A DNA stretch of 41,254 nt from the NCBI RefSeq assembly GCF_014694405.1, contig NZ_JAAUWV010000045.1:1-41254 (forward strand), written 5' to 3'. Origin of the DNA: Pseudoalteromonas sp. S16_S37. Lineage in GTDB: Bacteria; Pseudomonadota; Gammaproteobacteria; Enterobacterales; Alteromonadaceae. Every line of letters starts with the position of its first letter. The first letter of the stretch is position 1. The notes under the pieces are model-generated. The model worked only from the letters and a program-made list of their open reading frames with translations, was not told the DNA's origin and searched no databases. This document shows, in pieces, positions 1 to 8,058 of this stretch. A program made the position numbers and the translations under genes.

Positions 1-176
1 TGCTTTAATTTGCTCTAATGATGTTGTGGTATTCATTGATCACACCTTAGTTGTTTAGGTTGCAATCAAGTATGCCGGATGGTTTTTACTTATTTGCGCT
101 ATCTTGCCGTAAGGTCACTTATAAACTGCCAAAGTGGGACAGCATAAGCTGTTAGCCATCAGAAGGAGAATCGAGT

Positions 177-845
177 TTGCCTCAAGAATTGTATGTAATA
201 AGCCTTGTTTTATCTTGCTTGGCGCTACTCGTCTCTGCGGCCACAGCGTGGCTGACATTGTTTCGCAAAGGCAAGCTGGTTATGACACAGCCTACATTCG
301 TTTTCTTTGGCCCTGATGGTTCCCGATTTGACAGCCAGAAAAACAAAGTTTACTTGCGCACTCTGTTATATAGCACGGCAATAAAGGGGCAAGTTATCGA
401 GAGCCTTCACATTGCTTTGCATCGCAATGAATCAAAGCAGAATTTCAACATATGGGTATATGGTGATAAAGGAAATCTGAAACGGGGAAGTGGCCTTTTT
501 ATACCTCAAGAGGGCGTCACTTACGATCATCACTTTTTATTGCCTGAGGATGGTGCCAACTTTCAGTTTTTGGCTGGCTCCTATAGTTTGGTGGTTTTTG
601 CAAAAATGGTCGGTAATGCGTCTCTAAAACAGCTTTCATCGGTAAAGCTAAATATTTCTGAAGCGCAAGCTGAAAAACTTATAGAACCAAATACTGGAAT
701 TTATTTTGATTGGGGGCCTGACCAGCAGTCATACCATTCTTATATTGATAAAAGGCCAGAGCAAGAACCAGATTTGGAATCCCTGCTCGAAATAATGGCT
801 AACAAGAAAATGCAGCCGCCGCAAAAAGCGCGCGGCTTATTTTAG
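177..845 (+). CDS. Hypothetical membrane-anchored protein
   Basis: I do not recognise this 222-residue protein. The start is TTG at 177, chosen because AGAAGGAG sits at a good distance just upstream (161-168) and the frame then gives a sensible N-terminus. Residues 5-28 form one hydrophobic helix, followed by a basic stretch (FRKGK), which suggests an N-terminal anchor with the rest in the cytoplasm. The remainder (about 35-175) is rich in alternating hydrophobic and polar residues, as in a beta-sandwich fold. The C-terminus is charged and proline-rich. It is a single gene followed by a REP-like palindrome; the neighbour to the left is outside the window. No catalytic motif is seen and no function is proposed. 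The good ribosome site and unbroken frame make it a likely real gene. Confidence 0.75.
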   Translation: MPQELYVISLVLSCLALLVSAATAWLTLFRKGKLVMTQPTFVFFGPDGSRFDSQKNKVYLRTLLYSTAIKGQVIESLHIALHRNESKQNFNIWVYGDKGNLKRGSGLFIPQEGVTYDHHFLLPEDGANFQFLAGSYSLVVFAKMVGNASLKQLSSVKLNISEAQAEKLIEPNTGIYFDWGPDQQSYHSYIDKRPEQEPDLESLLEIMANKKMQPPQKARGLF

Positions 846-930
846 CGTTACAGTTTTAGGTGAAATATTTGAATTTAGGTCACTGGAACAACGCGGTAAG
901 TCGGGTTGTTTCTAAGTAAATTCATCATTT

Positions 931-1011
931 TTGTCGGATGGCGGCGCTGCGCGCCTTATCCCGACCTACGTCGATAGGTAGGTTGGATAAGCCGAAGGCG
1001 CCATCCAACAA
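931..1011. repeat. REP-like extragenic palindrome
   Basis: An imperfect inverted repeat of about 80 bases. The left arm begins TTGTCGGATGGCG and the right arm ends CGCCATCCAACAA. Near the centre, CGACCTACG faces its partner AGGTAGGTTGG. Each arm contains TTATCC or its complement GGATAA. It lies in the 318-base gap between the hypothetical gene and nth, which holds no other clear feature. The arrangement resembles the dispersed REP/BIME elements of gammaproteobacteria and could act as a transcript stabiliser or bidirectional terminator between converging genes. Confidence 0.65.
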
Positions 1012-1163
1012 TCTGATATGTTACATATGACCATTAGTGAGTGCGTAATAAAGGAATTCGCCATCCGAAAATGGCACTAAAGTGCTAAAACGTTAACCTC
1101 ACTGATTTAGTGTCAGCGCTAATAGTTTGCTTCTCACCTAACTCCAAACCCGCTAACATTTCG

Positions 1164-1796
1164 CTATTCTGTTTTCTCTTTAAACTCGCACAAGTCTTCA
1201 ATCAAACACGAGCCACACTTGGGTTTACGTGCGGTACACACATAACGCCCATGTAAAATAAGCCAGTGATGTACGTCAACTTTAAACTCTTTGGGTACTA
1301 CTTTTTCGAGCTTTTTCTCCACCTCAACAACATCTTTACCGGGGGCGAATTTGGTGCGGTTAGAAACGCGGAAGATATGGGTATCTACTGCGATGGTGGG
1401 CCAGCCGAATGCGGTGTTAAGCACCACGTTGGCGGTTTTTCGGCCCACACCCGGCAGGGCTTCAAGGGCTTCGCGGTTTTCGGGTACTTCGCTGTTGTGT
1501 TTTTCAACTAAGATCTGGCACATCTTATACACGTTATTGGCTTTAGAATTAAATAAACCAATGGTTTTGATGTAGTCGCGTAGGCCTTCGAGCCCGAGAT
1601 CTAAAATACCTTGAGGGGTGTTGGCAACCGGGAACAATTTGCGAGTGGCTTTATTTACGCCCACATCGGTTGCCTGTGCAGACAAGGTGACGGCTACTAA
1701 CAACTCAAACGGCGATGAGTACTCAAGCTCGGTTTCTGGATGCGGATTGTCATCGCGCAGGCGGGTGAGTATTTCAATACGTTTTTGTTTGTTCAT
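1164..1796 (-). CDS. nth: Endonuclease III (DNA glycosylase/AP lyase)
   Basis: Base-excision repair enzyme that removes oxidised pyrimidines and nicks the abasic site. At 210 residues it matches the usual length. The helix-hairpin-helix LPGVGRKTA holds catalytic Lys120, and Asp138 in VDTHIFR is the second catalytic residue; both are at the Escherichia coli numbering. The C-terminal [4Fe-4S] loop C187-x6-C194-x2-C197-x5-C203 is intact. It is the last gene of the rsx operon, 17 bases after rsxE, the same order as in E. coli. The start is ATG at 1796. No anomaly is seen and the identification is secure. Confidence 0.97.
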   Translation of the reverse strand: MNKQKRIEILTRLRDDNPHPETELEYSSPFELLVAVTLSAQATDVGVNKATRKLFPVANTPQGILDLGLEGLRDYIKTIGLFNSKANNVYKMCQILVEKHNSEVPENREALEALPGVGRKTANVVLNTAFGWPTIAVDTHIFRVSNRTKFAPGKDVVEVEKKLEKVVPKEFKVDVHHWLILHGRYVCTARKPKCGSCLIEDLCEFKEKTE

Positions 1797-1813
1797 AACT
1801 GCTTCTTTTTATT

Positions 1814-2512
1814 CTAGGTTAAGCTGGTAACACGGGCGCGAGGTGCTTTTTGTGGTTGTTCGCTCGGCGCGGCTTTGGCCTTTATTTGCGCATCAATCAC
1901 GTTTTTAGCGGCGATCAATAGCCCCATGCCTAAGAACGCACCCGGTGGCAATATTGCGACCAAAAACTGGCTATCAAATTCAAATATTTCAACACGTAAG
2001 CTGGCAGCCCATGGGCCTAATAACAAGTCGGCGCCATCAAATAGAGTGCCTTGGCCTATCAGTTCGCGCATGGTGCCTAATACAACGAGCACGATGGCAA
2101 AGCCAAGGCCCATCATTACCCCATCCCAAGCACTTAGCAGTGCATTATTTTTTGAGGCAAACGCTTCAGCACGGCCAATAATGGCACAGTTGGTCACTAT
2201 CAGAGGGATAAAAATACCGAGCGATTGATATAAACCAAATGTGTAGGCGTTCATCAGCAGCTGTATGATGGTTACAAACGCGGCGATGATCATCACAAAT
2301 ACCGGAATACGAATATCTTTAGGCACCCAATTACGCACCAGTGAAACGGTGACGTTAGAGCCTACTAACACCAGCAGGGTAGCAAGGCCCAAACCAAGTG
2401 CGTTGGTAATGGTGCTGGTTACTGCAAGCAGCGGACAGAGTCCTAAGAGCTGTACAAGCGCAGGGTTATTTGCCCACATGCCATCTTTGAATAAGGTTTT
2501 AAATTGACTCAT
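1814..2512 (-). CDS. rsxE: Rnf/Rsx complex integral membrane subunit E
   Basis: Membrane subunit of the ion-translocating ferredoxin:NAD oxidoreductase-like complex, called Rsx in enterics because it helps reduce SoxR. The 232-residue protein is almost entirely hydrophobic, with about six membrane helices. LLGLCP contains Cys26 and VTNCA contains Cys109; in this family these pair with the equivalent cysteines of RsxA to hold a membrane-embedded [2Fe-2S] cluster. The C-terminal 25 residues are polar and proline/alanine-rich. Its ATG overlaps the rsxG stop by four bases (ATGA), indicating translational coupling. SoxR reduction is known for E. coli and only inferred here. Confidence 0.96.
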   Translation of the reverse strand: MSQFKTLFKDGMWANNPALVQLLGLCPLLAVTSTITNALGLGLATLLVLVGSNVTVSLVRNWVPKDIRIPVFVMIIAAFVTIIQLLMNAYTFGLYQSLGIFIPLIVTNCAIIGRAEAFASKNNALLSAWDGVMMGLGFAIVLVVLGTMRELIGQGTLFDGADLLLGPWAASLRVEIFEFDSQFLVAILPPGAFLGMGLLIAAKNVIDAQIKAKAAPSEQPQKAPRARVTSLT

Positions 2513-3147
2513 TGCGACGCTCCATTACAGACGTTTTCACCTGCAAACAAGGTATTAAAGTTTTGCTGAGTATACATAACCGCTTGTTTTACTGAATTAA
2601 CAACCGCTCTTGGCGTGATTGTTGCCCCTGTAAATTGGTCAATTTGGCCGCCATCTTTTTTCACTGCAAATTGCTTGGCGTTGCTATCGGAAATTGTCAT
2701 GCCATTAAATGTGGTGATCCAATCAGACTTGGCTAATTCTACTTTGTCGCCTAGACCGGGGGTTTCTTCGTGGCGTGTTACTCGCACACCGGCAATGCTG
2801 CCATCTGCTTTAACCGCAGTTAATATATCAATATTACCACTGTAGCCTTTTGGCGTTATGTGGCGTACCAGCAATGCCGAGGGTTCACCCGCTTTGCTGG
2901 CGCGGTAAATAATGTGTGGGCCACCGGGGCCAAGCTCTGGTGCGTTGCTGGTGGTACAGTCTAAATACAGTAAATTATCATGTTCATCAGCATCGAGTAC
3001 TTGACCAAGCAATTGCATTAAGTGCTGTTTTTCTTGTACGGCAATACGCTCGGCTGTCATTGATTGAACCAGTGCCACGGAGCCTGTGGTTGCTAAAGCA
3101 AATGCCATTAAAATCGCACCATTGCGATACATAGATTGCACTATCAT
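2509..3147 (-). CDS. rsxG: Rnf/Rsx complex FMN-binding subunit G
   Basis: Periplasm-facing flavoprotein subunit of the Rnf/Rsx complex. One N-terminal membrane helix covers about residues 10-30, followed by an FMN-binding domain. The covalent flavinylation motif TGATIT is at residues 173-178; the acceptor in this family is the last Thr. At 212 residues it has the usual length. The start overlaps the end of rsxD by four bases and the stop overlaps rsxE by four, so all three are coupled. Flavinylation would need an ApbE-type transferase, which is not encoded in this window. Confidence 0.96.
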   Translation of the reverse strand: MIVQSMYRNGAILMAFALATTGSVALVQSMTAERIAVQEKQHLMQLLGQVLDADEHDNLLYLDCTTSNAPELGPGGPHIIYRASKAGEPSALLVRHITPKGYSGNIDILTAVKADGSIAGVRVTRHEETPGLGDKVELAKSDWITTFNGMTISDSNAKQFAVKKDGGQIDQFTGATITPRAVVNSVKQAVMYTQQNFNTLFAGENVCNGASQ

Positions 3148-4202
3148 TTTGCTGCTCCATGTCCGTAGGTTCTAGGTTGGGTGTAGTGGTCAATTAAAGG
3201 CACCGCCATATTCATGATCAACACAGCGAATGCAATGGCATCTGGGTAGCCACCATAATTTCTAATCACATACACGAGCACGCCAATACAAGCCCCATAA
3301 ATTAGCCTACCTCGATTAGTGGTCGACGCCGATACAGGATCGGTGGCAATAAAAAATGCCCCCAACATGGTTGCACCGCTGAGTAGGTGAAAAATGCTCC
3401 CGCCGTGGGTGCCGGGGGCGATGATAAAACCGATGGCGGCGCAAAAGGCAAGGGCGGATAGCATGGCAACCGGGATATGCCAATTGATCACCTTGGTTTT
3501 TAACAGGAATAATCCGCCCGCTAAAAAGGCAAGGTTAACCCACATCCAACCAATACCTGCATACTCACCAAACTGTGGGCCTGACATGGCTTCGGTTACG
3601 GTGAGATTTTGTGATACCGCGGTTTTTACTGTGTCTAGCGGCGTGGCCATTGTGGTGCCATCAATACTTGTCATCGCGCTAATCAGACTTTGCCCAGCGC
3701 CATTCTCAGCAAAGAAAATCAGCGATAGTGTGTCGGCGACGCTGATTGGCTGCGACAGTAACTCAGTTGGCGCATTCCAGCTGGTCATTTGCACAGGGAA
3801 CGAGATCAACAGCAATACATAGGCTGCCATGGCAGGGTTGAACACGTTAAAGCCAAGGCCACCATAAAGCTGCTTGACCATAGCAATGGCAAAGATGGTA
3901 CCAATCACTACGACCCACCAGGGTGCTAATGGTGGAATACTCACGGCAAGCAAAACAGCTGTTAGCCAAGCGCTACCATCGCTTAAGCTTGGCCAAATAG
4001 GGCGGTTACGCAGTTTTAACATGCATGCTTCACTGACACTTGCGCTAATAAGCGCAATAAAAAGTTGCACGATAACGCCAAAACCAAAGAAGTAGCATTG
4101 AGCAATAATTCCCGGAATACAAGCCGCAATAACACTCAGCATCAATTTGCTGACATTTTTATGGCTGTGATTATGGGGCGATGAGGCCATGGTTAGTTTC
4201 AT
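3144..4202 (-). CDS. rsxD: Rnf/Rsx complex membrane flavoprotein subunit D
   Basis: Polytopic membrane subunit carrying covalent FMN. It is 352 residues with about nine to ten hydrophobic helices. The flavinylation segment DGTTMATPLD (181-190) places the acceptor at Thr187, the same number as in characterised RnfD/RsxD. A second conserved segment, HLLSGATML, lies near 272-280. The N-terminus is His/Lys-rich and cytoplasmic. It overlaps rsxC upstream and rsxG downstream by four bases each, consistent with ordered co-translation of the membrane subunits. Confidence 0.96.
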   Translation of the reverse strand: MKLTMASSPHNHSHKNVSKLMLSVIAACIPGIIAQCYFFGFGVIVQLFIALISASVSEACMLKLRNRPIWPSLSDGSAWLTAVLLAVSIPPLAPWWVVVIGTIFAIAMVKQLYGGLGFNVFNPAMAAYVLLLISFPVQMTSWNAPTELLSQPISVADTLSLIFFAENGAGQSLISAMTSIDGTTMATPLDTVKTAVSQNLTVTEAMSGPQFGEYAGIGWMWVNLAFLAGGLFLLKTKVINWHIPVAMLSALAFCAAIGFIIAPGTHGGSIFHLLSGATMLGAFFIATDPVSASTTNRGRLIYGACIGVLVYVIRNYGGYPDAIAFAVLIMNMAVPLIDHYTQPRTYGHGAAK

Positions 4203-6715
4203 GACGGGTCATTTCCTTCTTGTTCTTTAGCTTGCTTTTTGGCTTTCGCTTTTGCAACGGCTGCTTTTATGGCTGCTTGGCGTTTTTGCTCGGGCGTTAG
4301 CGGGGCATTGTCGCTGGTGTCGTTATTATCAGTTGCTTTTTGTTGCTCGGTTGGTGCAGGGGCAGAGTCTGCATCTTGTGCATTTTCTTCGGCCTGCTTG
4401 GCGGCCTTTTTGGCTTTAGCACGGGCAATTGCAGCGGCTACGGCCGCTTTACGTGGATCGCTGTGTTCATCTGTGGGCGTTTGCTCAGCTTCTGCATTGG
4501 CATCAGAGGGTGCTTGCTCAGCTTCTGCGTTTGTATCTGATGGTGCTTCCTCAGTCTGCTTAGCGGCCTTTTTGGCTTTAGCACGGGCAATTGCAGCGGC
4601 TACGGCCGCTTTACGCGGATCGCTGTGTTCATCTGTGGGCGTTTGCTCAGCTTCTGCATTGGCATCAGAGGGTGCTTGCTCAGCTTCTGCGTTTGTATCT
4701 GATGGTGCTTCCTCAGCCTGCTTAGCGGCCTTTTTGGCTTTAGCACGGGCAATCGCAGCGGCTACGGCCGCTTTACGCGGAGCGCTGTGTTCATCTGTTT
4801 GAGCTTGCGAAGGCTCAACACTTGCCTCAGGCTCGTCACTTTGCTGCGCCGCTTTTTTAGCTTTAGCACGGGCAATCGCGGCAGCTACGGCTGCTTTACG
4901 AGGATCTGGCTTGGCATCCTCTAAGTTTGCTTGCTCATCTGGCGCTGTTTGTTCAGCTTGCTGTGCGGCTTTTTTGGCTTTAGCGCGGGCAATTGCTGCG
5001 GCCACGGCATCTTTTTTATCATCAGCCGTTTGCTCGCTATCTTGAGTATTTTGTTTTTGCTCTTTATACAGGCGTGCTTGCTCTTTACGTTTCGCGCGTT
5101 CTAGCGCTACTTCGCTATTGTCTGGTTCAAGTGAACCATCTGCCGCTTTTTTCGCTTTAGCGCGTTCAATTGCAGCTTGCACCGCAGACTTGTCGCCTTG
5201 CTTTTGTTTTACTCTTTCTAACGCATCTGCCACTTTGGCTTTTTCAGCATCTGGTTTTGCAGCTGTTACTGCCGAGCGTTTATGTCGGTTTTGTCGTTCT
5301 TGTTGCTCTCGCTCTAAGCGCTCTTTACGAGCTTCAAAACGTTCTTTGGCGCGCTCAGCTTTAATTTGGTCTAGTTTTTGTTCGCGGATCTCGGCTTTTG
5401 CAACACGATAATATTGCACTAACGGGATTTCGCTTGGACACACGTAAGAGCAAGCACCGCATTCAATACAATCGAACAAGTTATATTCTTCGAGCTTGTC
5501 AAAGTCTTTTGCTTTGGCAAACCATTGCAGCTGTTGCGGCAACAAAGTTTGTGGGCAGGCATCAGCACAGGCACTACAACGAATGCAGGCTTTTTCGTCA
5601 CCGGGCTGCGCCAGCTCTTGGTTGTCAGGCGCTAAAATACAGTTGGTGGTTTTTACCACAGGAATGCGTACAGTTGGCAGGGTAAAGCCCATCATCGGCC
5701 CGCCCATCACAACACGCTGTTCAGCTACTGGCGTAAAGCCCTGACAATCAAGTAAATGCTTGATTTCGGTGCCAATCAGCGCCCATACATTTTGTGCTTT
5801 GTGAATGGTGTTACCTGTTACGGTTACAACCCGCTCAATCAGAGGTTTACCCTTGTAAACTGCTTCGCTAACCGCAAATAAGGTTCCCACGTTTTGTACT
5901 AACACACCAATATCGGCAGGAATGCCACCGCTGGGGACTTCTTTTGAGGTCAGTACGCGAATAAGTTGCTTTTCACCACCGGATGGGTATTTAGTCGGGA
6001 TAGCGCGCACTAAAATTGTGTCGTTATGCTCACAAGCTTGCTTCATAGCAGCGACCGCTTGCGGTTTATTATCTTCAATACCTACTAAAACGCGCTTAGG
6101 TTTTAGCAGTTGTTGCATTACTTCAATGCCTTGCACTATCTCTTTGGCGTGCTCTTGCATTAATAAATCATCGGCGGTGATGTAGGGCTCACACTCCACA
6201 CCATTGACAATTAGGTACTCAATGGGTTGATGGCTATCGGCTTTGATATAGGTTGGAAAACCAGCGCCACCCATACCTGCTATCCCCGCATTGTGCAAAA
6301 CATCAATAAGCTGCCCATGAGTTAGACTTGCTAAGTCAGCAATTGGATGCAGTTCACACCATTTATCTTCACCATCGGGTATGATGATGATACTTAACTC
6401 TGGCAATGCCGATGGATGAGCTGAAGGCGCAGGAGTGACATCGAGTATTTCCCCCGAGGTTGGGGCGTGTACAGGCAATGACCAGTTGGCACTTGGCTTT
6501 GTCAGCGCCTGACCTTTTAGAACTTTATCGCCTTTATTTACCAGTAGCTGGCCATTGGCACCAATATGCTGTTTAAGCGGCAGCACAATTTTGTCGGGCA
6601 GAGGAAGTCGCGCAATCGGATGCTGGTTTGATAACGACTTTTGCTGAGGTGGGTGCACACCGCCCGGAAACTGCCACAGGGTGCCACGTTCAATTTGTTC
6701 AACTAACGAGTCCAC
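4199..6715 (-). CDS. rsxC: Rnf/Rsx complex Fe-S/NADH-type subunit C with repeat tail
   Basis: Peripheral cytoplasmic subunit expected to bind FMN/NAD(H) and pass electrons through two [4Fe-4S] clusters. Residues 1-440 are the RnfC core: GMGGAGFPT (147-155) is the nucleotide-binding glycine loop, and the clusters are bound by C377/C380/C383/C387 and C416/C419/C422/C426. From about 445 to 838 the protein is a charged, Ala/Lys/Glu-rich tail with five near-identical copies of KAAVAAAIARAKAKKAA and several degenerate copies, linked by acidic Pro/Ser/Thr-rich spacers. Variable C-terminal tails are known for gammaproteobacterial RsxC, but the last two units here are a recent tandem duplication. The gene lies 9 bases after rsxB and overlaps rsxD by 4. 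The tail's function is unknown; amphipathic helices for contact with membrane, protein or nucleic acid are possible. Confidence 0.96.
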   Translation of the reverse strand: MDSLVEQIERGTLWQFPGGVHPPQQKSLSNQHPIARLPLPDKIVLPLKQHIGANGQLLVNKGDKVLKGQALTKPSANWSLPVHAPTSGEILDVTPAPSAHPSALPELSIIIIPDGEDKWCELHPIADLASLTHGQLIDVLHNAGIAGMGGAGFPTYIKADSHQPIEYLIVNGVECEPYITADDLLMQEHAKEIVQGIEVMQQLLKPKRVLVGIEDNKPQAVAAMKQACEHNDTILVRAIPTKYPSGGEKQLIRVLTSKEVPSGGIPADIGVLVQNVGTLFAVSEAVYKGKPLIERVVTVTGNTIHKAQNVWALIGTEIKHLLDCQGFTPVAEQRVVMGGPMMGFTLPTVRIPVVKTTNCILAPDNQELAQPGDEKACIRCSACADACPQTLLPQQLQWFAKAKDFDKLEEYNLFDCIECGACSYVCPSEIPLVQYYRVAKAEIREQKLDQIKAERAKERFEARKERLEREQQERQNRHKRSAVTAAKPDAEKAKVADALERVKQKQGDKSAVQAAIERAKAKKAADGSLEPDNSEVALERAKRKEQARLYKEQKQNTQDSEQTADDKKDAVAAAIARAKAKKAAQQAEQTAPDEQANLEDAKPDPRKAAVAAAIARAKAKKAAQQSDEPEASVEPSQAQTDEHSAPRKAAVAAAIARAKAKKAAKQAEEAPSDTNAEAEQAPSDANAEAEQTPTDEHSDPRKAAVAAAIARAKAKKAAKQTEEAPSDTNAEAEQAPSDANAEAEQTPTDEHSDPRKAAVAAAIARAKAKKAAKQAEENAQDADSAPAPTEQQKATDNNDTSDNAPLTPEQKRQAAIKAAVAKAKAKKQAKEQEGNDPS
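4395..4722. repeat. 162-bp tandem duplication inside rsxC
   Basis: Two adjacent 162-bp units, equal to 54 codons, are almost base-identical. For example, CTGTGTTCATCTGTGGGCG starts at 4461 and again at 4623. They encode the helix repeat plus the spacer EEAPSDTNAEAEQAPSD. Weaker copies of the helix part continue to about 5190. The 162-bp period preserves the frame, so copy number can change without breaking RsxC. The very low divergence suggests recent slippage or unequal recombination. Confidence 0.9.
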
Positions 6716-6724
6716 TTAAACCTC

Positions 6725-7279
6725 TTAATCTATTTGCTTCACGGCGATGGCGTCGAGTTGCCATTTCCAAGTTTGCTTGGTTTGCTCAACAGGTAACATG
6801 TCTATACAGTCAACTGGGCAGGGCTCAACACACAAGTCGCAACCTGTACATTCATCATCTATTACGGTATGCATTTGTCTGGTTGCGCCGACAATGGCAT
6901 CAACGGGGCAAGCCTGAATACATTTAGTACAGCCTATACATTCGTCTTCACGAATGTATGCAACTGTTTTAACTGGCTCTGCTTCTTCTCCGCCAGCCAG
7001 AGGTTTTGCCTCAACGCCCATCAGATCGGCAAGCTTTTTAACGGTCGCTTCACCACCTGGAGGGCACTTGTTAATTTCATCACCGTTAGCAATGGCTTCT
7101 GCGTAGGGGCGACAGCCAGGATAGCCACATTGCCCACATTGGGTTTGCGGCAAGATCGCATCCACTTGATCAACAATCGGATTGCTTTGTACACGGTATT
7201 TTACCGCGGCATAGCCTAAAATAAGGCCGAATATAAGCGCCAAAGAGCCAAGCGCAATTAAGGCATAAAACAAAGTCAT
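6725..7279 (-). CDS. rsxB: Rnf/Rsx complex ferredoxin subunit B
   Basis: Iron-sulfur electron carrier between donors and RsxC. It is 184 residues. An N-terminal hydrophobic anchor (about 3-26) is followed by a four-cysteine Fe-S domain (C48, C51, C56, C72). A two-cluster ferredoxin domain then uses C114/C117/C120/C124 and C144/C147/C150/C154. All cluster ligands are present. It starts 2 bases after rsxA ends and stops 9 bases before rsxC begins, within one operon. Confidence 0.97.
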   Translation of the reverse strand: MTLFYALIALGSLALIFGLILGYAAVKYRVQSNPIVDQVDAILPQTQCGQCGYPGCRPYAEAIANGDEINKCPPGGEATVKKLADLMGVEAKPLAGGEEAEPVKTVAYIREDECIGCTKCIQACPVDAIVGATRQMHTVIDDECTGCDLCVEPCPVDCIDMLPVEQTKQTWKWQLDAIAVKQID

Positions 7280-7281
7280 GA

Positions 7282-7863
7282 TTATAATTTCACTAATCCT
7301 GAAAAGCCCATAAAGGCCAATGACATCAAGCCAGCTGTGATCATGGCTATTGATGCGCCTTTAAAAGGGGTGGGCACATCGGCTGCAGCCAGTCGCTCGC
7401 GCATCGCGGCAAAAAGTACCAGCACCAAAGAAAAGCCAACGGCTGCGCCAAAGCCATAAACCGCTGAGCCAATAAATGTGTGGTCTTTTTTAATGTTGAG
7501 TAATGCAACACCCAATACGGCACAGTTGGTTGTGATAAGCGGTAAGAAGATCCCGAGCAGCCGATAAAGGGTTGGACTGGTTTTACGAACTACCATTTCA
7601 GTAAACTGCACCACCACCGCAATCACCAAAATAAAACTCATGGTTCTTAAAAAGGTGAGTTCAAGCGGCAGCAATATGTATTGGTTGACCAAATAGCTAG
7701 TTACAGAGGCTAAAGTCAGTACAAACGTCGTTGCCAGCGACATGCCAACAGCCGTGTCTAACTTGCCAGACACGCCCATAAAGGGGCACAGTCCCAAAAA
7801 TTGCACTAGCACAAAGTTGTTTACCAGCACAGTACCGATAAGCAACACAATATATTCAGTCAT
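7282..7863 (-). CDS. rsxA: Rnf/Rsx complex integral membrane subunit A
   Basis: First gene of the rsx operon, encoding a six-helix membrane protein. The ATG at 7863 is chosen because it gives MTEYIVLLIG, exactly 193 residues like E. coli RsxA, and has AGGGG just upstream; an in-frame start further upstream at 7920 would add 19 unrelated residues. Cys26 (LGLCP) and Cys114 (TTNCA) are the expected partners of RsxE Cys26/Cys109 for the shared membrane [2Fe-2S] centre. A perfect -10 hexamer, TATAAT, lies at 7959-7954 upstream, but no convincing -35 is seen. Confidence 0.96.
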   Translation of the reverse strand: MTEYIVLLIGTVLVNNFVLVQFLGLCPFMGVSGKLDTAVGMSLATTFVLTLASVTSYLVNQYILLPLELTFLRTMSFILVIAVVVQFTEMVVRKTSPTLYRLLGIFLPLITTNCAVLGVALLNIKKDHTFIGSAVYGFGAAVGFSLVLVLFAAMRERLAAADVPTPFKGASIAMITAGLMSLAFMGFSGLVKL

Positions 7864-8012
7864 TACAGCCCCTTTAGCGAAAAAACTGAGGTGTGATTTA
7901 GATGGCGGTGATTTTAACAATTTTGTTCACGAAGATCATAATAAAAATCGACGATTATAAATTACTTAACTATGCATAGTGCCATATTATGTTGACACCA
8001 CAGCACAAAAAC

Positions 8013-8041
8013 AAAGAAGGCCATTCAAGATGGCCTTCTTT
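8013..8041 (-). terminator. Intrinsic terminator after the GGDEF/EAL gene
   Basis: A perfect 11-bp stem (AAAGAAGGCCA / TGGCCTTCTTT) with a 7-base loop, 18 bases after the stop at 8059. It separates the GGDEF/EAL gene from the rsxA promoter region. The arms are A-rich and T-rich at their bases, so it could work on either strand. Confidence 0.8.
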
Positions 8042-8058
8042 ATCGGTATTAAACACGG

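Noticed and set aside
1291..1575. Plus-strand ORF opposite nth
   Set aside because: Shadow frame; nth on the other strand has all catalytic and cluster residues.
4239..4802. Long plus-strand ORF (187 residues) rich in Ala and Ser
   Set aside because: It is the antisense shadow of the Ala/Lys repeats of RsxC, which is supported by its iron-sulfur core and operon position.
5397..5685. Plus-strand ORFs opposite the RsxC cluster region
   Set aside because: Overlap the conserved cysteine motifs of rsxC on the minus strand and have no ribosome site.
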